Shown here: piece by piece, positions 36,475 through 45,546 of the stretch | Layout of the letters: the number at the start of each line of letters is the position of its first letter | Numbering within the stretch: the stretch's first letter is position 1 | Origin: Morococcus cerebrosus | GTDB taxonomy: Bacteria; Pseudomonadota; Gammaproteobacteria; Burkholderiales; Neisseriaceae | Direction of reading: 5' to 3' | NCBI RefSeq assembly: GCF_022749515.1 | Contig: NZ_CP094242.1 | Location: forward strand, 1,240,001-1,304,000 | Length of the DNA stretch: 64,000 nt | Program-made: the position numbers and the translations under genes | The notes under the pieces: generated by a model | What the model saw: the letters and a program-made list of their open reading frames with translations, nothing else | Database searches by the model: none | What the model was told of the DNA's origin: nothing

Positions 36475-37250
36475 GCTTTGCCTCCGGTACGTTCCAACAA
36501 GAAGGATGCGATGTGTTTCGGACGCGGCATGTTCGGCTCGTCCTTAGCGATTTTGCCGCCGATGTTCATCATGCAGCCGCAGTCCGCACTGATGATTTCG
36601 GTCGCGCCGGTTTCTTTCAGCGCGGCAACTTTGTCGGTTACCATCGCGCCGGAAATATCCGCTTGTTTGACGGAGAATGTACCGCCGAAGCCGCAGCATT
36701 CGCTTTCGTGATCGTGAACGATACGTTCAACGTTTTCCATGCCGTCAATCAACTGCCAGCCTGAAATATGGACGTTCATTTCGCGGCGTGCCGCGCAGGA
36801 AGTGTGGACGGCTACTTTGACCGGCTCGCCTTTGTCTTCAGGCTTGTAGCCGATGGCAAGCAAGAAATGAGTAAACTCAATGATGCGGTTGGCACAATCA
36901 ACCGCTTTGGATTCGTATTCTGTATTTTTAAACAGAGTAGGCCAGTGATGTTTCATCATGCCGCCGCACGAGCCGGACGGTACGACGATCGGCCAGTTTT
37001 CAGGGAAAAGGTCGAGTTGCGCTTTGGCGACATCAAACGCCTCGGTCGGATGGCCGGAAGAGTAGGCGGGTTGGCCGCAGCAGCTTTGCGCCATCGGGTA
37101 ATGAACCCGTATACCTTGCTGCTCGATTAAAGTAATGGCATCCATGCCTGCTTCGGGCATGAAAAGATCGAGAACGCAGGTGCCGAAGAAATAGACATCC
37201 GTCGGCTTGCTGTCGAATGTAGTGATTTTGGGTGGGGTGATTGCGCTCAT
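36471..37250 (-). CDS. lutA: LutA, L-lactate oxidation (CCG-domain) protein
   Basis: A 259-residue protein with two cysteine-rich CCG domains (QSCCGQPAYSSGHPTE near residue 57 and ECCGFGGTFSVKQ near 186), which hold non-cubane or 4Fe-4S clusters. It is the first gene of lutACB. GlcF-type glycolate oxidase subunits share these motifs, but the gene order and the LUD-domain partners identify lactate utilisation. A Fur-like palindrome lies 160 bases upstream. Confidence 0.92.
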   Translation of the reverse strand: MSAITPPKITTFDSKPTDVYFFGTCVLDLFMPEAGMDAITLIEQQGIRVHYPMAQSCCGQPAYSSGHPTEAFDVAKAQLDLFPENWPIVVPSGSCGGMMKHHWPTLFKNTEYESKAVDCANRIIEFTHFLLAIGYKPEDKGEPVKVAVHTSCAARREMNVHISGWQLIDGMENVERIVHDHESECCGFGGTFSVKQADISGAMVTDKVAALKETGATEIISADCGCMMNIGGKIAKDEPNMPRPKHIASFLLERTGGKA

Positions 37251-37676
37251 TTTTTCGTTAACGGGAGTACCCGTTTTTCTTTGTATAAATAGACGGCTAC
37301 TTTAAGTAATTGCATGTAGGCGGTCAAGTATAATTTTAAAAAATAATATTGGAATCGGATGACTGCTAAAACCTAATACCCACATATCTTGAATCGTCCT
37401 CATATATGCTAATTATTATCATTATAATTAATCTCTGATATATTCATAATTAAACAATACCCGAAATAAATTGCTTATGAACTCATTGCCGCTATAACGA
37501 CTGTCATTCCATCACTCAACTTCAAAGGTCGTCTGAAACTCATCGCTTAAAAGTACATTGCTCAAACAATATTCTAAAACTGAATTAGATTTGCAACATT
37601 CTTTGCCAATAGCTGCCTTTTGCTACCCTTACCCTCTTTCAGACGACCTCCTGCCAAATCAGTTACAATTCATCCT
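37251..37676. other. Divergent AT-rich intergenic region between lutA and the DHA2 transporter gene
   Basis: No gene is visible. A GGGAGTACCCG palindrome lies beside the lutA start. The region contains a near-palindromic Fur-like site at 37410-37430 and two DUS near 37526 and 37639. It probably carries the promoters of both flanking transcription units. Confidence 0.6.
37410..37430. promoter_or_regulatory. Candidate Fur-type operator
   Basis: TAATTATTATCATTATAATTA is a 21-base palindrome with one mismatched pair. It can be read as three adjoining NATWAT hexamers with one mismatch, the form described for Fur boxes. It sits between lutA and a transporter gene. LutABC contains several Fe-S clusters, so iron control would make sense, but binding is not shown. 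Confidence 0.4.
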
Positions 37677-39086
37677 ATGAACAAAACTGAATCAAATGTT
37701 TCGGAAACGCCGCCCGTCCGCCCGTCCCGATGGCTGCCCCTGCTGTTGGCGATTGCGATTTTCATGCAAATGCTGGACGCGACGATTCTGAACACCGCCC
37801 TGCCCGAAATCGCCAAAGATTTCAAAGTATCGCCACTCAATATGCAGCTGGCGGCGATTTCCTATACGCTGACCGTTGCCCTGCTGATTCCTTTAAGCGG
37901 CTATTTGGTGGACAAGTTCGGCACTAAAAACGTATTTTTCGGTTCAATCGGTATTTTTATGCTCGGTTCGGCATTGTGTGCGGCGGCAGCCAATCTGCCC
38001 ATGCTGGTGATGGCGCGGGTGATTCAGGGCATAGGCGGGTCGATGTTGGTACCCGTACCGCGCCTGACGATTTTGCGCGTGTACGACAAATCCCAACTGC
38101 TCAACGCCATCAACTATGCCGTCATGCCCGCGCTGATCGGTCCGATATTCGGACCTTTGGTCGGCGGCTATTTGGTCGAATACGCATCTTGGCATTGGAT
38201 TTTCCTGCTGAACCTGCCCATAGGGCTGCTTGGCGTCTTGCTGGGCTGGCGGATTATGCCCGATGTCAAAGGCGAAAATACCACGCTGGACTTGAGCGGC
38301 TACCTGACTTTCGCTTCGGCGGCGTGTCTCTTGATGTTGGCAGTGGAAATGGTGTCCCACTCTGGCGCGGTTTGGTTTTCGCTCTTGCTCGCGCTCGGCG
38401 GCACGGCATTCGCCCTGCTCTACTACCGCCACATGAAAACCGCCGCCAACCCGATTTATGCGGCGGATTTGTTCCAAGTCCGCACCTTCCGGCTGGGTCT
38501 GACAGGCAATCTGTTCAGCCGGCTCGGCATCAGTTCCATCCCTTTTTTGCTGCCGCTATTGTTTCAAGTCGCGTTCGGCTTTGCCGCCAGCGTATCCGGC
38601 TGGCTGGTCGCGCCCGTCGCTTTCGCCTCGCTTGTTGTCAAACCGCTCATCAAGCCCCTGATGTCGCGCTTCGGCTACCGCAACGTGTTGATTTGGAACA
38701 CGCGCCTCCTCGCCATACTGATTATGCTGCTTGCCCTACCCGACGCCGACACGTCCTTAAGCGTCTGGATAGTCCTGCTGCTCCTCATCGGCACCTGCAA
38801 CTCCATCCAGTTTTCCGCCATGAACACCCTGACCATCGCCGACCTGCGCGCGCACCAAACCGGCAGCGGCAACAGCCTGATGGCGGTCAACCAACAACTC
38901 GCCATCAGCCTCGGCATTGCGCTCGGCGCGCTTATCCTGCAAAACTGGTCGCAAAGCAGCTTCACCGCAGGCAACCTCCATCTCTCATTCCGCCTCACCC
39001 TGCTTTCCATCGGCTTGATTACGCTTGTCTCCAGCACCATATTCAGCCGCCTGCACATTTCCGACGGACGCAACCTAACCGACTGA
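37677..39086 (+). CDS. MFS transporter, DHA2 (14-helix drug:proton antiporter) type
   Basis: A 469-residue multi-pass membrane protein. The first helix carries the DHA2-type motif FMQMLDATILNTALPEIA (about residues 30-47). The antiporter motif GPIFGPLVGGYL lies near 160, and VDKFGTKNVFF is the MFS motif A loop. About 14 hydrophobic segments can be counted. It may export drugs or other compounds; the substrate is unknown. I start it at 37677 (MNKTESNVSE). An upstream extension to 37620 would translate a DUS. Confidence 0.85.
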   Translation: MNKTESNVSETPPVRPSRWLPLLLAIAIFMQMLDATILNTALPEIAKDFKVSPLNMQLAAISYTLTVALLIPLSGYLVDKFGTKNVFFGSIGIFMLGSALCAAAANLPMLVMARVIQGIGGSMLVPVPRLTILRVYDKSQLLNAINYAVMPALIGPIFGPLVGGYLVEYASWHWIFLLNLPIGLLGVLLGWRIMPDVKGENTTLDLSGYLTFASAACLLMLAVEMVSHSGAVWFSLLLALGGTAFALLYYRHMKTAANPIYAADLFQVRTFRLGLTGNLFSRLGISSIPFLLPLLFQVAFGFAASVSGWLVAPVAFASLVVKPLIKPLMSRFGYRNVLIWNTRLLAILIMLLALPDADTSLSVWIVLLLLIGTCNSIQFSAMNTLTIADLRAHQTGSGNSLMAVNQQLAISLGIALGALILQNWSQSSFTAGNLHLSFRLTLLSIGLITLVSSTIFSRLHISDGRNLTD

Positions 39087-39373
39087 ACATTTCCCCAAAC
39101 CTTAAAGGTCGTCTGAAAGATATTCCACGCTTTTACCCGCACCACCCATCCGTCAAAGCAACTAACGGAAACAGTAAAAACTGCATTTGAACATCATTTG
39201 AAACCTAATACAGACATATCCAAACACTACCCGCCAACACCTACCGAACAATCGAAAAAACAGCCCAAAATTTTTCAGACGCCCCATATTCTTCACAGGA
39301 AGCCGCCACACCGAAAAGACAAGCAAAGCAAAAAATGCTATGCTTAACGCTTTCAATCTGTGTGTCTGAAGCA

Positions 39374-40927
39374 ATGAAAAAGTATCTTATCCCTGTTGCT
39401 GCCGTAGCCGTAGCAGCCGTACTTGGTACCCCCTACTACCTCGGCATCAAAGCAGAGGAAAGCCTTACCGCACAACAAAAACTCTTACAAGACTCCGGTT
39501 TTCTGACCGTAGAATCGCATCAATACGAACGCGGCTGGTTCAGCGCAACGGAAACCACCGTTATCCGCCTGAAGCCTACCCTTCTTCAAAATACGCAAAA
39601 ATACCTGCCCGACAATCTGAAAACCATCCTGCAAGAGCCGATTACGGTTATCAACCACATCAGCCACGGACCGTTTGCCGGCGACATAGGCACTCAGGCG
39701 CACATCGAAACCGAGTTCAAATATCACCCTGAAACCGAAAAAGCATTGTCGCGCTTCTTCGGCAAACAAACGCCGGTAACGATGAGCAACACCATCTATT
39801 TCAGCGGCAGCGGCAAGCTGGATTTGAGTATCCCTGCTTTCGATTACGAAGAGCTTTCCGGCATCAAGCTGAACTGGAAAGGTCTGAGCGGGCATACCGA
39901 CTATAAAAAAGATTTCCAAAGTTACAGCCATGACTATCTGGCTCCCTCCCTTCAAGTCAAGCTGGCGGACAAGGGCGACATTTCTCTGGAAAACCTACAT
40001 TTCCAATCTGAAACCACAAGCGGCCTCAACAAACTGTCTTTAGGCAAAAGCAGCACTACGCTGGATAAATTCCTGCTCCAGTGGAAAGACAACATCGATT
40101 ACAACATCAAGCTGAATGAATTGGTGAACTTAGTTACCAATCTACAAATCGGCGCGTTTATCAATCCGACAGGCAGCATCCCTCCGTCAAAAATCGAAGT
40201 CAGCAAACTGAAATTTGAAACCGATACTCACGAAGCGGACAAATTCATCAACAGCGAAGGCCGCTTCCAATTTCAAGATCTGACTTACGGCGATGAAAAA
40301 TACGGCCCACTGGACATCAATATTGCCGCCGAACACTTGGATGCATCCGGCCTTCTTGCGCTGAAAAATAAATTTGCCGAAATCGCAGATAAAAAAATGA
40401 GCGAAGAAGAAATCCAAAACGCCTTGATACAGACCGCCAAGAACGAGGCTTCAAGCCTGTTTACCAATAATCCTATCTTGAATGTTAAGACCTTCAAATT
40501 CACGATGCCTCAAGGCGATGTCGATGTCAGCGGCAAACTGCTGTTTAAAGGTTTGGTAGTAAAAGATTTGAACAGCCTCAGCGATATGCTGAAAAAAACC
40601 GAAGCCGGATTTGACATGGCGGTTCCGCAAAAACTGCTCGAACAACTGGCAATCAGTCAGGCACGCAGCATTTTCAGCGTTAATCCCGAGGACGAAGCAA
40701 ATGGGCAGGCAGGTATCGAAGACGTTACCGAGACCCTGCGGCTGATGGTGGAAAGCACCATCCGAAGCATGGCGGACGAAAAATATCTGACGCTGGAAAA
40801 CGGTACGGTCAAAACCAAGATGACTTTGCAAAACGGTGAACTAAAGCTCAACGGTAAAGTCCTTCAAAGCGATTCCGAACCGGATTTTGATGAGACGGAT
40901 ATGGTTTCCGAACCATCCCATCCATAA
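39374..40927 (+). CDS. YdgA-family (DUF945) exported protein
   Basis: A 517-residue protein with an N-terminal signal anchor (MKKYLIPVAAVAVAAVLGTP) and the DUF945 fold: repeated beta-rich segments, with the early QYERGWFSATETTVI signature near 50-64. YdgA-like proteins are inner-membrane or periplasmic and poorly understood. The start at 39374 is preferred over a 13-codon longer frame because the signal peptide begins there. It ends just before a DUS hairpin. Confidence 0.82.
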   Translation: MKKYLIPVAAVAVAAVLGTPYYLGIKAEESLTAQQKLLQDSGFLTVESHQYERGWFSATETTVIRLKPTLLQNTQKYLPDNLKTILQEPITVINHISHGPFAGDIGTQAHIETEFKYHPETEKALSRFFGKQTPVTMSNTIYFSGSGKLDLSIPAFDYEELSGIKLNWKGLSGHTDYKKDFQSYSHDYLAPSLQVKLADKGDISLENLHFQSETTSGLNKLSLGKSSTTLDKFLLQWKDNIDYNIKLNELVNLVTNLQIGAFINPTGSIPPSKIEVSKLKFETDTHEADKFINSEGRFQFQDLTYGDEKYGPLDINIAAEHLDASGLLALKNKFAEIADKKMSEEEIQNALIQTAKNEASSLFTNNPILNVKTFKFTMPQGDVDVSGKLLFKGLVVKDLNSLSDMLKKTEAGFDMAVPQKLLEQLAISQARSIFSVNPEDEANGQAGIEDVTETLRLMVESTIRSMADEKYLTLENGTVKTKMTLQNGELKLNGKVLQSDSEPDFDETDMVSEPSHP

Positions 40928-40931
40928 ACCG

Positions 40932-40964
40932 AAAGGTCGTCTGAAAATTCAGACGACCTTTTTT
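40932..40964 (+). terminator. DUS terminator after the ydgA-like gene
   Basis: AAAGGTCGTCTGAA (40932-40945) pairs with TTCAGACGACCTTT (40948-40961) around two bases, followed by more T. Confidence 0.8.
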
Positions 40965-41007
40965 CTTAGCGGGTTTAATTTATAGCAAATATATAGTGGA
41001 TTAACTT

Positions 41008-41912
41008 TATAGTCAATCAAAATCAAAATAGGACAGTAACGCATCGTCAAATCGGGCGTAATCAGACAATACGGTTCGCAGATACCGCTTAATATTCGCC
41101 CACACCTTCTCAATCGGGTTGAGCTCAGGTGAATAAGGTGCAAGAGGCAATACCTTATGTCCCCATTTTCCCGCCATTTCCCGTAAAACACCCATACGGT
41201 GAAATCGCGCATTATCTAAAATAATCACCGATTTTTGAGTCAATGCAGGCAGTAGGCATTGCTGAAACCACGCTTCAAAAAAGACTCCGGTCATCGTATT
41301 TTGATAAACCATCGGAGCAATCAGCCGGTTGCCGACTTGTGCGGACACCAGAGATAAGCGTCGGTATCTTTTTCCACTTATCTGCGCTTTCACTATTTGC
41401 CCTTTCGGGCTGCGGGCATAGGGACGGAACAGGTAGCGGTCAAATCCTGTTTCATCCAAATAAACACGTTGGTAGCCGGAAAATTCGGCCAGCTGTGTCA
41501 AATAATGCGTTACTTTGGCCGGATCTTGTTCTTTGTAAGTGGTGGTCTTTTTTTGCGCGTCATCCCCATCTGTTTGAGTGCATAGCAAACGGCGGCTGGC
41601 GTACAATCAAAATGTTTGGCGATTTCATGCAGATAGGCATCCTGGTGCTGCTCAACATATTGAGCCAGTTTTTGCCTATCCAATTTTACGGCATTTAGAC
41701 CGGTAACTTGATGTTTTAGGCTGCCTGTTTGTTTTTTAAGGCGAATCCACAGGTAAAGCGTGTTTCTTGACAAATTAAACGTTGCTGCGGTTTGGCTGAT
41801 GTTTTTGCATTGTTCGTAATAGTTTAAAGCTTTGTTTCTGAAGTCCGCAGAGTATGCCATGGTTAGACCTTCAAAGTTGAATATTGTACTATTTTGTTTT
41901 TAATTGACTATA
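41008..41912 (-). mobile_element. IS630-family insertion sequence, copy 2, inside a CREE
   Basis: A 905-bp element with the same ends (TATAGTCAAT.. and ..ATTGACTATA) and the same two-frame organisation as the copy at 25386-26290. It inserted at TA within the left arm of a Correia element. Confidence 0.92.
41013..41860 (-). CDS. IS630-family transposase, two frames joined by -1 frameshift, copy 2
   Basis: Frame A (41860-41510, MAYSADFRNKALNYYEQ) has the helix-turn-helix region, and frame B (within 41606-41013) has the DDE domain (VYLDETGFDRY, VIILDNARFHR, SPELNPIEKVWANIK). The same A-run slippery site joins them. It differs from copy 1 at scattered residues only, for example F7 for L7 and an R for H in LWIRLKK, and has no stop codons, so it may be functional. 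Confidence 0.88.
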
Positions 41913-42246
41913 AAATCAGGACAAGGCGACGAAGCCGCAGACAGTACAGATAGTACGGAACCGATTCACTTGGTGCTTCAGCACCTTAGAGAATCGTTCT
42001 CTTTGAGCTAAGGCGAGGCAACGCCGTACTGGTTTAAAGTTAATCCACTATACAAAATAAGAATGACCCTTTCGTTTTTCCCTCAAGGCAAGAGAACTCT
42101 GATTTTTAGAAATATTCAAAAATCACCCTAATTTCGACTTTCCAAACCCCTCCCCACAAAAATGACTGGATGGAGAGTCTCATATAAACCCACTATATCG
42201 ACACAGCCTCCAATCATAACCAATATCAAAAAGGTCGTCTGAAAAA

Positions 42247-43495
42247 TGAACTGGCCCCCAAATCTTGGACACTCATAAAAGCCTATTCAGGCGCTCTGTG
42301 CAAGCTGGGTTCTGTATGCGACAGGACTCAGCTTTTTCAATTTCAAACTGCAACGCTCCCGGTTGTAGTAATCCATATAGTCATCTATCTGTTTCATCAA
42401 TTCGTCCACCGTCAATTCACCTGCACGATAGAAACACTCCGTCTTCAACACCGCAAAGAAGCTTTCCATCGGCGCATTGTCCCAGCAGTTCGCCTTTCGC
42501 GACATGCTTTGAACCATGGAATGCTCCGCAAGCAATTCCCTATACCCCGCCGTACGGTACAGCACGCCTTGGTCGGAATGAAGCATCGTTCCTTTATCAG
42601 TTAGACGGGGTGCGGCTTTTTCGAGCATTTCCTTCACCATTTCACTGTCGGCTCTGCGGCTCATGGCGTAGGCGACGATCTCGCGGTTGAACAGGTCCAA
42701 TATCGGCGAGAGGTACAGTTTGCCGTCGCTCCCTTTGAGTTCGGTCACGTCGGTCAGCCATTTTTCGTTGGGCTTTCGGGCTTTGAACCGGCGTTTGAGG
42801 AGGTGTTCCGATATCTCGCCCATGGCGGGATGGCGGTAGGCTTTTTTCGCCCGTATTTTGGCTTTCAGCTCCAACTGCCTCATCAACCGCGCCGCTTTTT
42901 TGCGGTTCCAACCCAATGCTGCGGCAATGCGCCTTTGCCCGTAGCGTCCTTTATGCCGCCGGTAGGTTTCGACGAGGAGGGCTTTGTCGGCTTCGTCGGG
43001 GTCGGGTCGGTCTTGGTGGTGGTAGTAAAAGCTGCTTTTGGGCAGGTTTGCGATGTGCAGCAGGTATTTGAGCGGGTGTTGCGCCCTCAGTGCTTGGACG
43101 GTTTGGCTTTGTCCTTTTCGGTCTGCTTTTGGCTGAGGGCTTTTAACTCCTTTAGGTAGGCGGCCTCTGCGCGCATATAGCACAACTCTTCGATAAGCTC
43201 TGCCTGTGTTTTTTCTTGGTCGGGTTTATCTGCGATGAAGGGGTTTTTGCGGTGGTCGGTCATGGTTTTGGATTGGGGATGTTCGAGTGCGCCGATGCCG
43301 CCTTCTTGATGGGCGCGTATCCATCGCCGCAGGTGGGTTCGGGAGATGCCGTAGTGGTCTGCGGTACGCTGTTGGCTGCGTATATGCAAGTAGTGGAGTA
43401 CGGCTTGGTATTTGAAGTGTAATGTATATTTGCTCATAAAAAAACTGCACCTTGTGAGTTGGAGGGGATGTGTCCAACTTTTGGGGTGCAGTTCA
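42247..43495 (-). mobile_element. IS3-family insertion sequence inside a DUS hairpin
   Basis: A 1249-bp element. Its ends are TGAACTGGCCCCCAAATCTT on the left and the complement of TGAACTGCACCCCAAAAGTT on the right, followed inward by GGACAC in both. AAA on each side is a likely 3-bp target duplication. It separates AAAAGGTCGTCTGAAAA (42229-42245) from TTTTCAGACGGCCTTTT (43499-43515), which together would form a terminator hairpin. Confidence 0.88.
42287..43437 (-). CDS. IS3-family transposase OrfA-OrfB, joined by -1 frameshift
   Basis: OrfA (43437-43087) starts MSKYTLHFKYQ and holds a helix-turn-helix (HYGISRTHLRRW) and a coiled region. OrfB (within 43183-42287) holds the integrase core with D in WLTDVTELK, D in LHSDQGVLY and E in MESFFAVLKTE, seven residues before the usual basic residue. 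OrfB lies in the -1 frame, and A-rich runs in the overlap offer slip sites. Both frames are open, so the element looks intact. Confidence 0.9.
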
Positions 43496-43531
43496 AAATT
43501 TTCAGACGGCCTTTTCCTCATCAATCCGCTT

Positions 43532-45073
43532 TTAACGGAACAAATCCAATGCCTTGACGAACACCATCACTACGCCGTAAGCCAGCGGGACACCGACCAA
43601 AGTCCAACGCCACCAAACCGAAAAACCGCCTGCCGCAACTTTTTCCTGCAGCAAGTAGGCATCAGAAACGGCGGTTTCGTCATCGGGATTGCCGCTGTGC
43701 GCCGCTGTTTTAATGTCGGTTTCGTGGTGTTTTTCATGAACCGATCTGACGGCAAGGTTGCACAGCAAACCGACAATCAACAATCCTGCCATGATGTACA
43801 TGGTAACGCCGTATGCCTGCGCGGCGGGAACACCGCTGTCGATTTGGCTTTGGCGGATGTAGTTCACCAAAACCGGACCGATCACGGCAGCGGTTGACCA
43901 CGCCAGCAAAATACGTCCGTGAATCGCGCCGACCTGATAAGTACCGAACAAGTCTTTCAAATAAGCCGGAATCGCGGCAAAACCGCCGCCATACATGGAA
44001 ATGATGACGCAGAATCCAATAATAAACAAAGCCTTGTTTCCACTTTCGCCAATGGACGGAACGGCAAAATACAGCAGCGAACCGAGTACGAAAAAGATGG
44101 TGTAGGTATTTTTACGTCCGAGTTTGTCGGAAACGCTGGACCATAAAAACCGCCCGCCCATATTGAACAGGCTCAAAAGGCTGACGAAACCTGCCGCCGC
44201 CCCAGCGCCGATTGCCGCTTGTTTGCCGACCGACGCCTCTGAAAACAGCTCCTGAATCATGACCGAAGCCTGCCCCAAAACGCCGATACCAGCAGTCACG
44301 TTCAGGCACAACACCCAAAACAACAGCCAAAATTGCGGCGTTTTCATCGCTTGGGAAACATTGACATGATTGCTGCTGACCAGCTTGTTTTTCACTTTCG
44401 GCGCGACATAGCCTTCAGGTTTCCAACCCTCCGCCGGCACGCGGATGGTGAAGGCGCCGAACATCATCAACACAAGGTAAAACAGTCCCAACACGACAAA
44501 AGTCGGGGCGACGCCGACCGACACGTCGTCTGAAAACGCATTCATCAATGATACGGACAACGGCGAAGCAAGCATCGCACCGCCGCCGAACCCCATAATC
44601 GCCAAACCCGTCGCCATGCCCGGTTTGTCGGGAAACCACTTCATCAAAGTGGACACAGGCCCGATATAGCCCAGCCCCAAGCCGATGCCACCGATCACGC
44701 CGTTGCCCAAATACAGGAGAAACAGATTATGCGTACTGACGCCGAGTGCCGACACAAAAAAGCCCAAGCTGAAACAGCACGCCGCGACAAACATCGCCTT
44801 GCGCGGGCCGACACGCTCCATCCAAGTGCCGAACAAAGCAGCAGACGCGCCCAACATAGCCAGCGCGATACTGAAAATCCAGCCCACAGTCGTCAGCTTC
44901 CAATCTCCGGCTGCCGATTCGGTAATGCCGATAAGCTTGGTCAGCGGCGCGTTAAACACGGAATACGCATAAATCTGCCCGATGGCAAGATGCACCGCCA
45001 AAGCGGCAGGCGGCACCAGCCAACGGTTGAAACCCGGCTTGGCAATCGTCGCCTCACGGTCTAAAAATTTCAT
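43532..45073 (-). CDS. OFA-family MFS transporter (oxalate/formate antiporter-like)
   Basis: A 513-residue transporter with about 12 membrane segments, the N-terminal motif QIYAYSVFNAPLTKLIG and the MFS loop WMERVGPRKAMF. A cytoplasmic C-terminal extension follows, ending in one more hydrophobic segment (WTLVGVPLAYGVVMVF). OFA members exchange small carboxylates such as oxalate, formate or pyruvate; the substrate here is unknown. The start at 45073 (MKFLDREATIAK) is chosen over an upstream frame to 45151. Its likely terminator hairpin, just past the stop, is split by the IS3 element. Confidence 0.85.
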   Translation of the reverse strand: MKFLDREATIAKPGFNRWLVPPAALAVHLAIGQIYAYSVFNAPLTKLIGITESAAGDWKLTTVGWIFSIALAMLGASAALFGTWMERVGPRKAMFVAACCFSLGFFVSALGVSTHNLFLLYLGNGVIGGIGLGLGYIGPVSTLMKWFPDKPGMATGLAIMGFGGGAMLASPLSVSLMNAFSDDVSVGVAPTFVVLGLFYLVLMMFGAFTIRVPAEGWKPEGYVAPKVKNKLVSSNHVNVSQAMKTPQFWLLFWVLCLNVTAGIGVLGQASVMIQELFSEASVGKQAAIGAGAAAGFVSLLSLFNMGGRFLWSSVSDKLGRKNTYTIFFVLGSLLYFAVPSIGESGNKALFIIGFCVIISMYGGGFAAIPAYLKDLFGTYQVGAIHGRILLAWSTAAVIGPVLVNYIRQSQIDSGVPAAQAYGVTMYIMAGLLIVGLLCNLAVRSVHEKHHETDIKTAAHSGNPDDETAVSDAYLLQEKVAAGGFSVWWRWTLVGVPLAYGVVMVFVKALDLFR

Positions 45074-45256
45074 AAAAGCCTCTTGATGTCGAATGAAAAA
45101 CAGCGTTCTCCGCGAGGAAAACGCCTTAAATTGTTGACAATATTGTACCACGCTTCCGCATGGGCTTTACTCCGCTTAACATGAGTTTTTTGAGTAAGAA
45201 AGAGAAAAATCATTCATAATATGGACTTACTCCCACCTAATCATGCACGCTCCAAC

Positions 45257-45523
45257 ATGACTTTTATCGCCCTCACCAATATTTTTCTGATTGTCTTATT
45301 TGTTTTCACCATGCTGTTCGTTCGGTGGCGCAACCGTAAACTCAAGCAAGCATACCTCGCACGGCTTCTGAAACAGCCCGAAACTTTCGAATGGCTCTCA
45401 CACAATCTGAGCGGCGATGAGGTCAAAGATATTCAAGCAATCCACACACATTTTGGTTTGCCATTACAGGAATCCAAACAACTCATTAATATTTTCCGCA
45501 GTCAAAATCCCGGAAAAATGTAA
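45257..45523 (+). CDS. Small membrane-anchored protein, unknown function
   Basis: An 88-residue protein (100 if started at 45221) with one N-terminal membrane helix (FIALTNIFLIVLFVFTMLFV), a basic stop-transfer stretch (RWRNRKLK) and a soluble helical tail. No family is recognised. Neither start has a convincing ribosome-binding site; MTFIALTN at 45257 is simply the natural membrane start. A DUS and then IS1655 copy 2 follow immediately, so its original 3' flank has been disturbed. Confidence 0.6.
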   Translation: MTFIALTNIFLIVLFVFTMLFVRWRNRKLKQAYLARLLKQPETFEWLSHNLSGDEVKDIQAIHTHFGLPLQESKQLINIFRSQNPGKM

Positions 45524-45546
45524 CGCCTATTTTCAGACGACCTTGG

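Larger units (their letters stand above)
40992..42052. repeat. Full-length Correia element (CREE) interrupted by IS630
   Basis: The outer parts, 40992-41009 and about 41913-42052, join into a CREE of about 156 bases with ends TATAGTGGATTAA and TTAATCCACTATA. It contains the internal block missing from the copy at 28695 (GATTCACTTGGTGCTTCAGC and onward). The 905-bp IS630 element sits at a TA about 16 bases inside the left end. Before insertion the left arm would read TATAGTGGATTAACTTTA, matching the right arm. Confidence 0.9.

Noticed and set aside
34322-37250. lutACB as a glycolate oxidase (glcDEF) operon
   Set aside because: The CCG and ferredoxin motifs are shared, but there is no FAD-linked GlcD subunit and two LUD-domain proteins are present, which is the lactate (Lut) layout.
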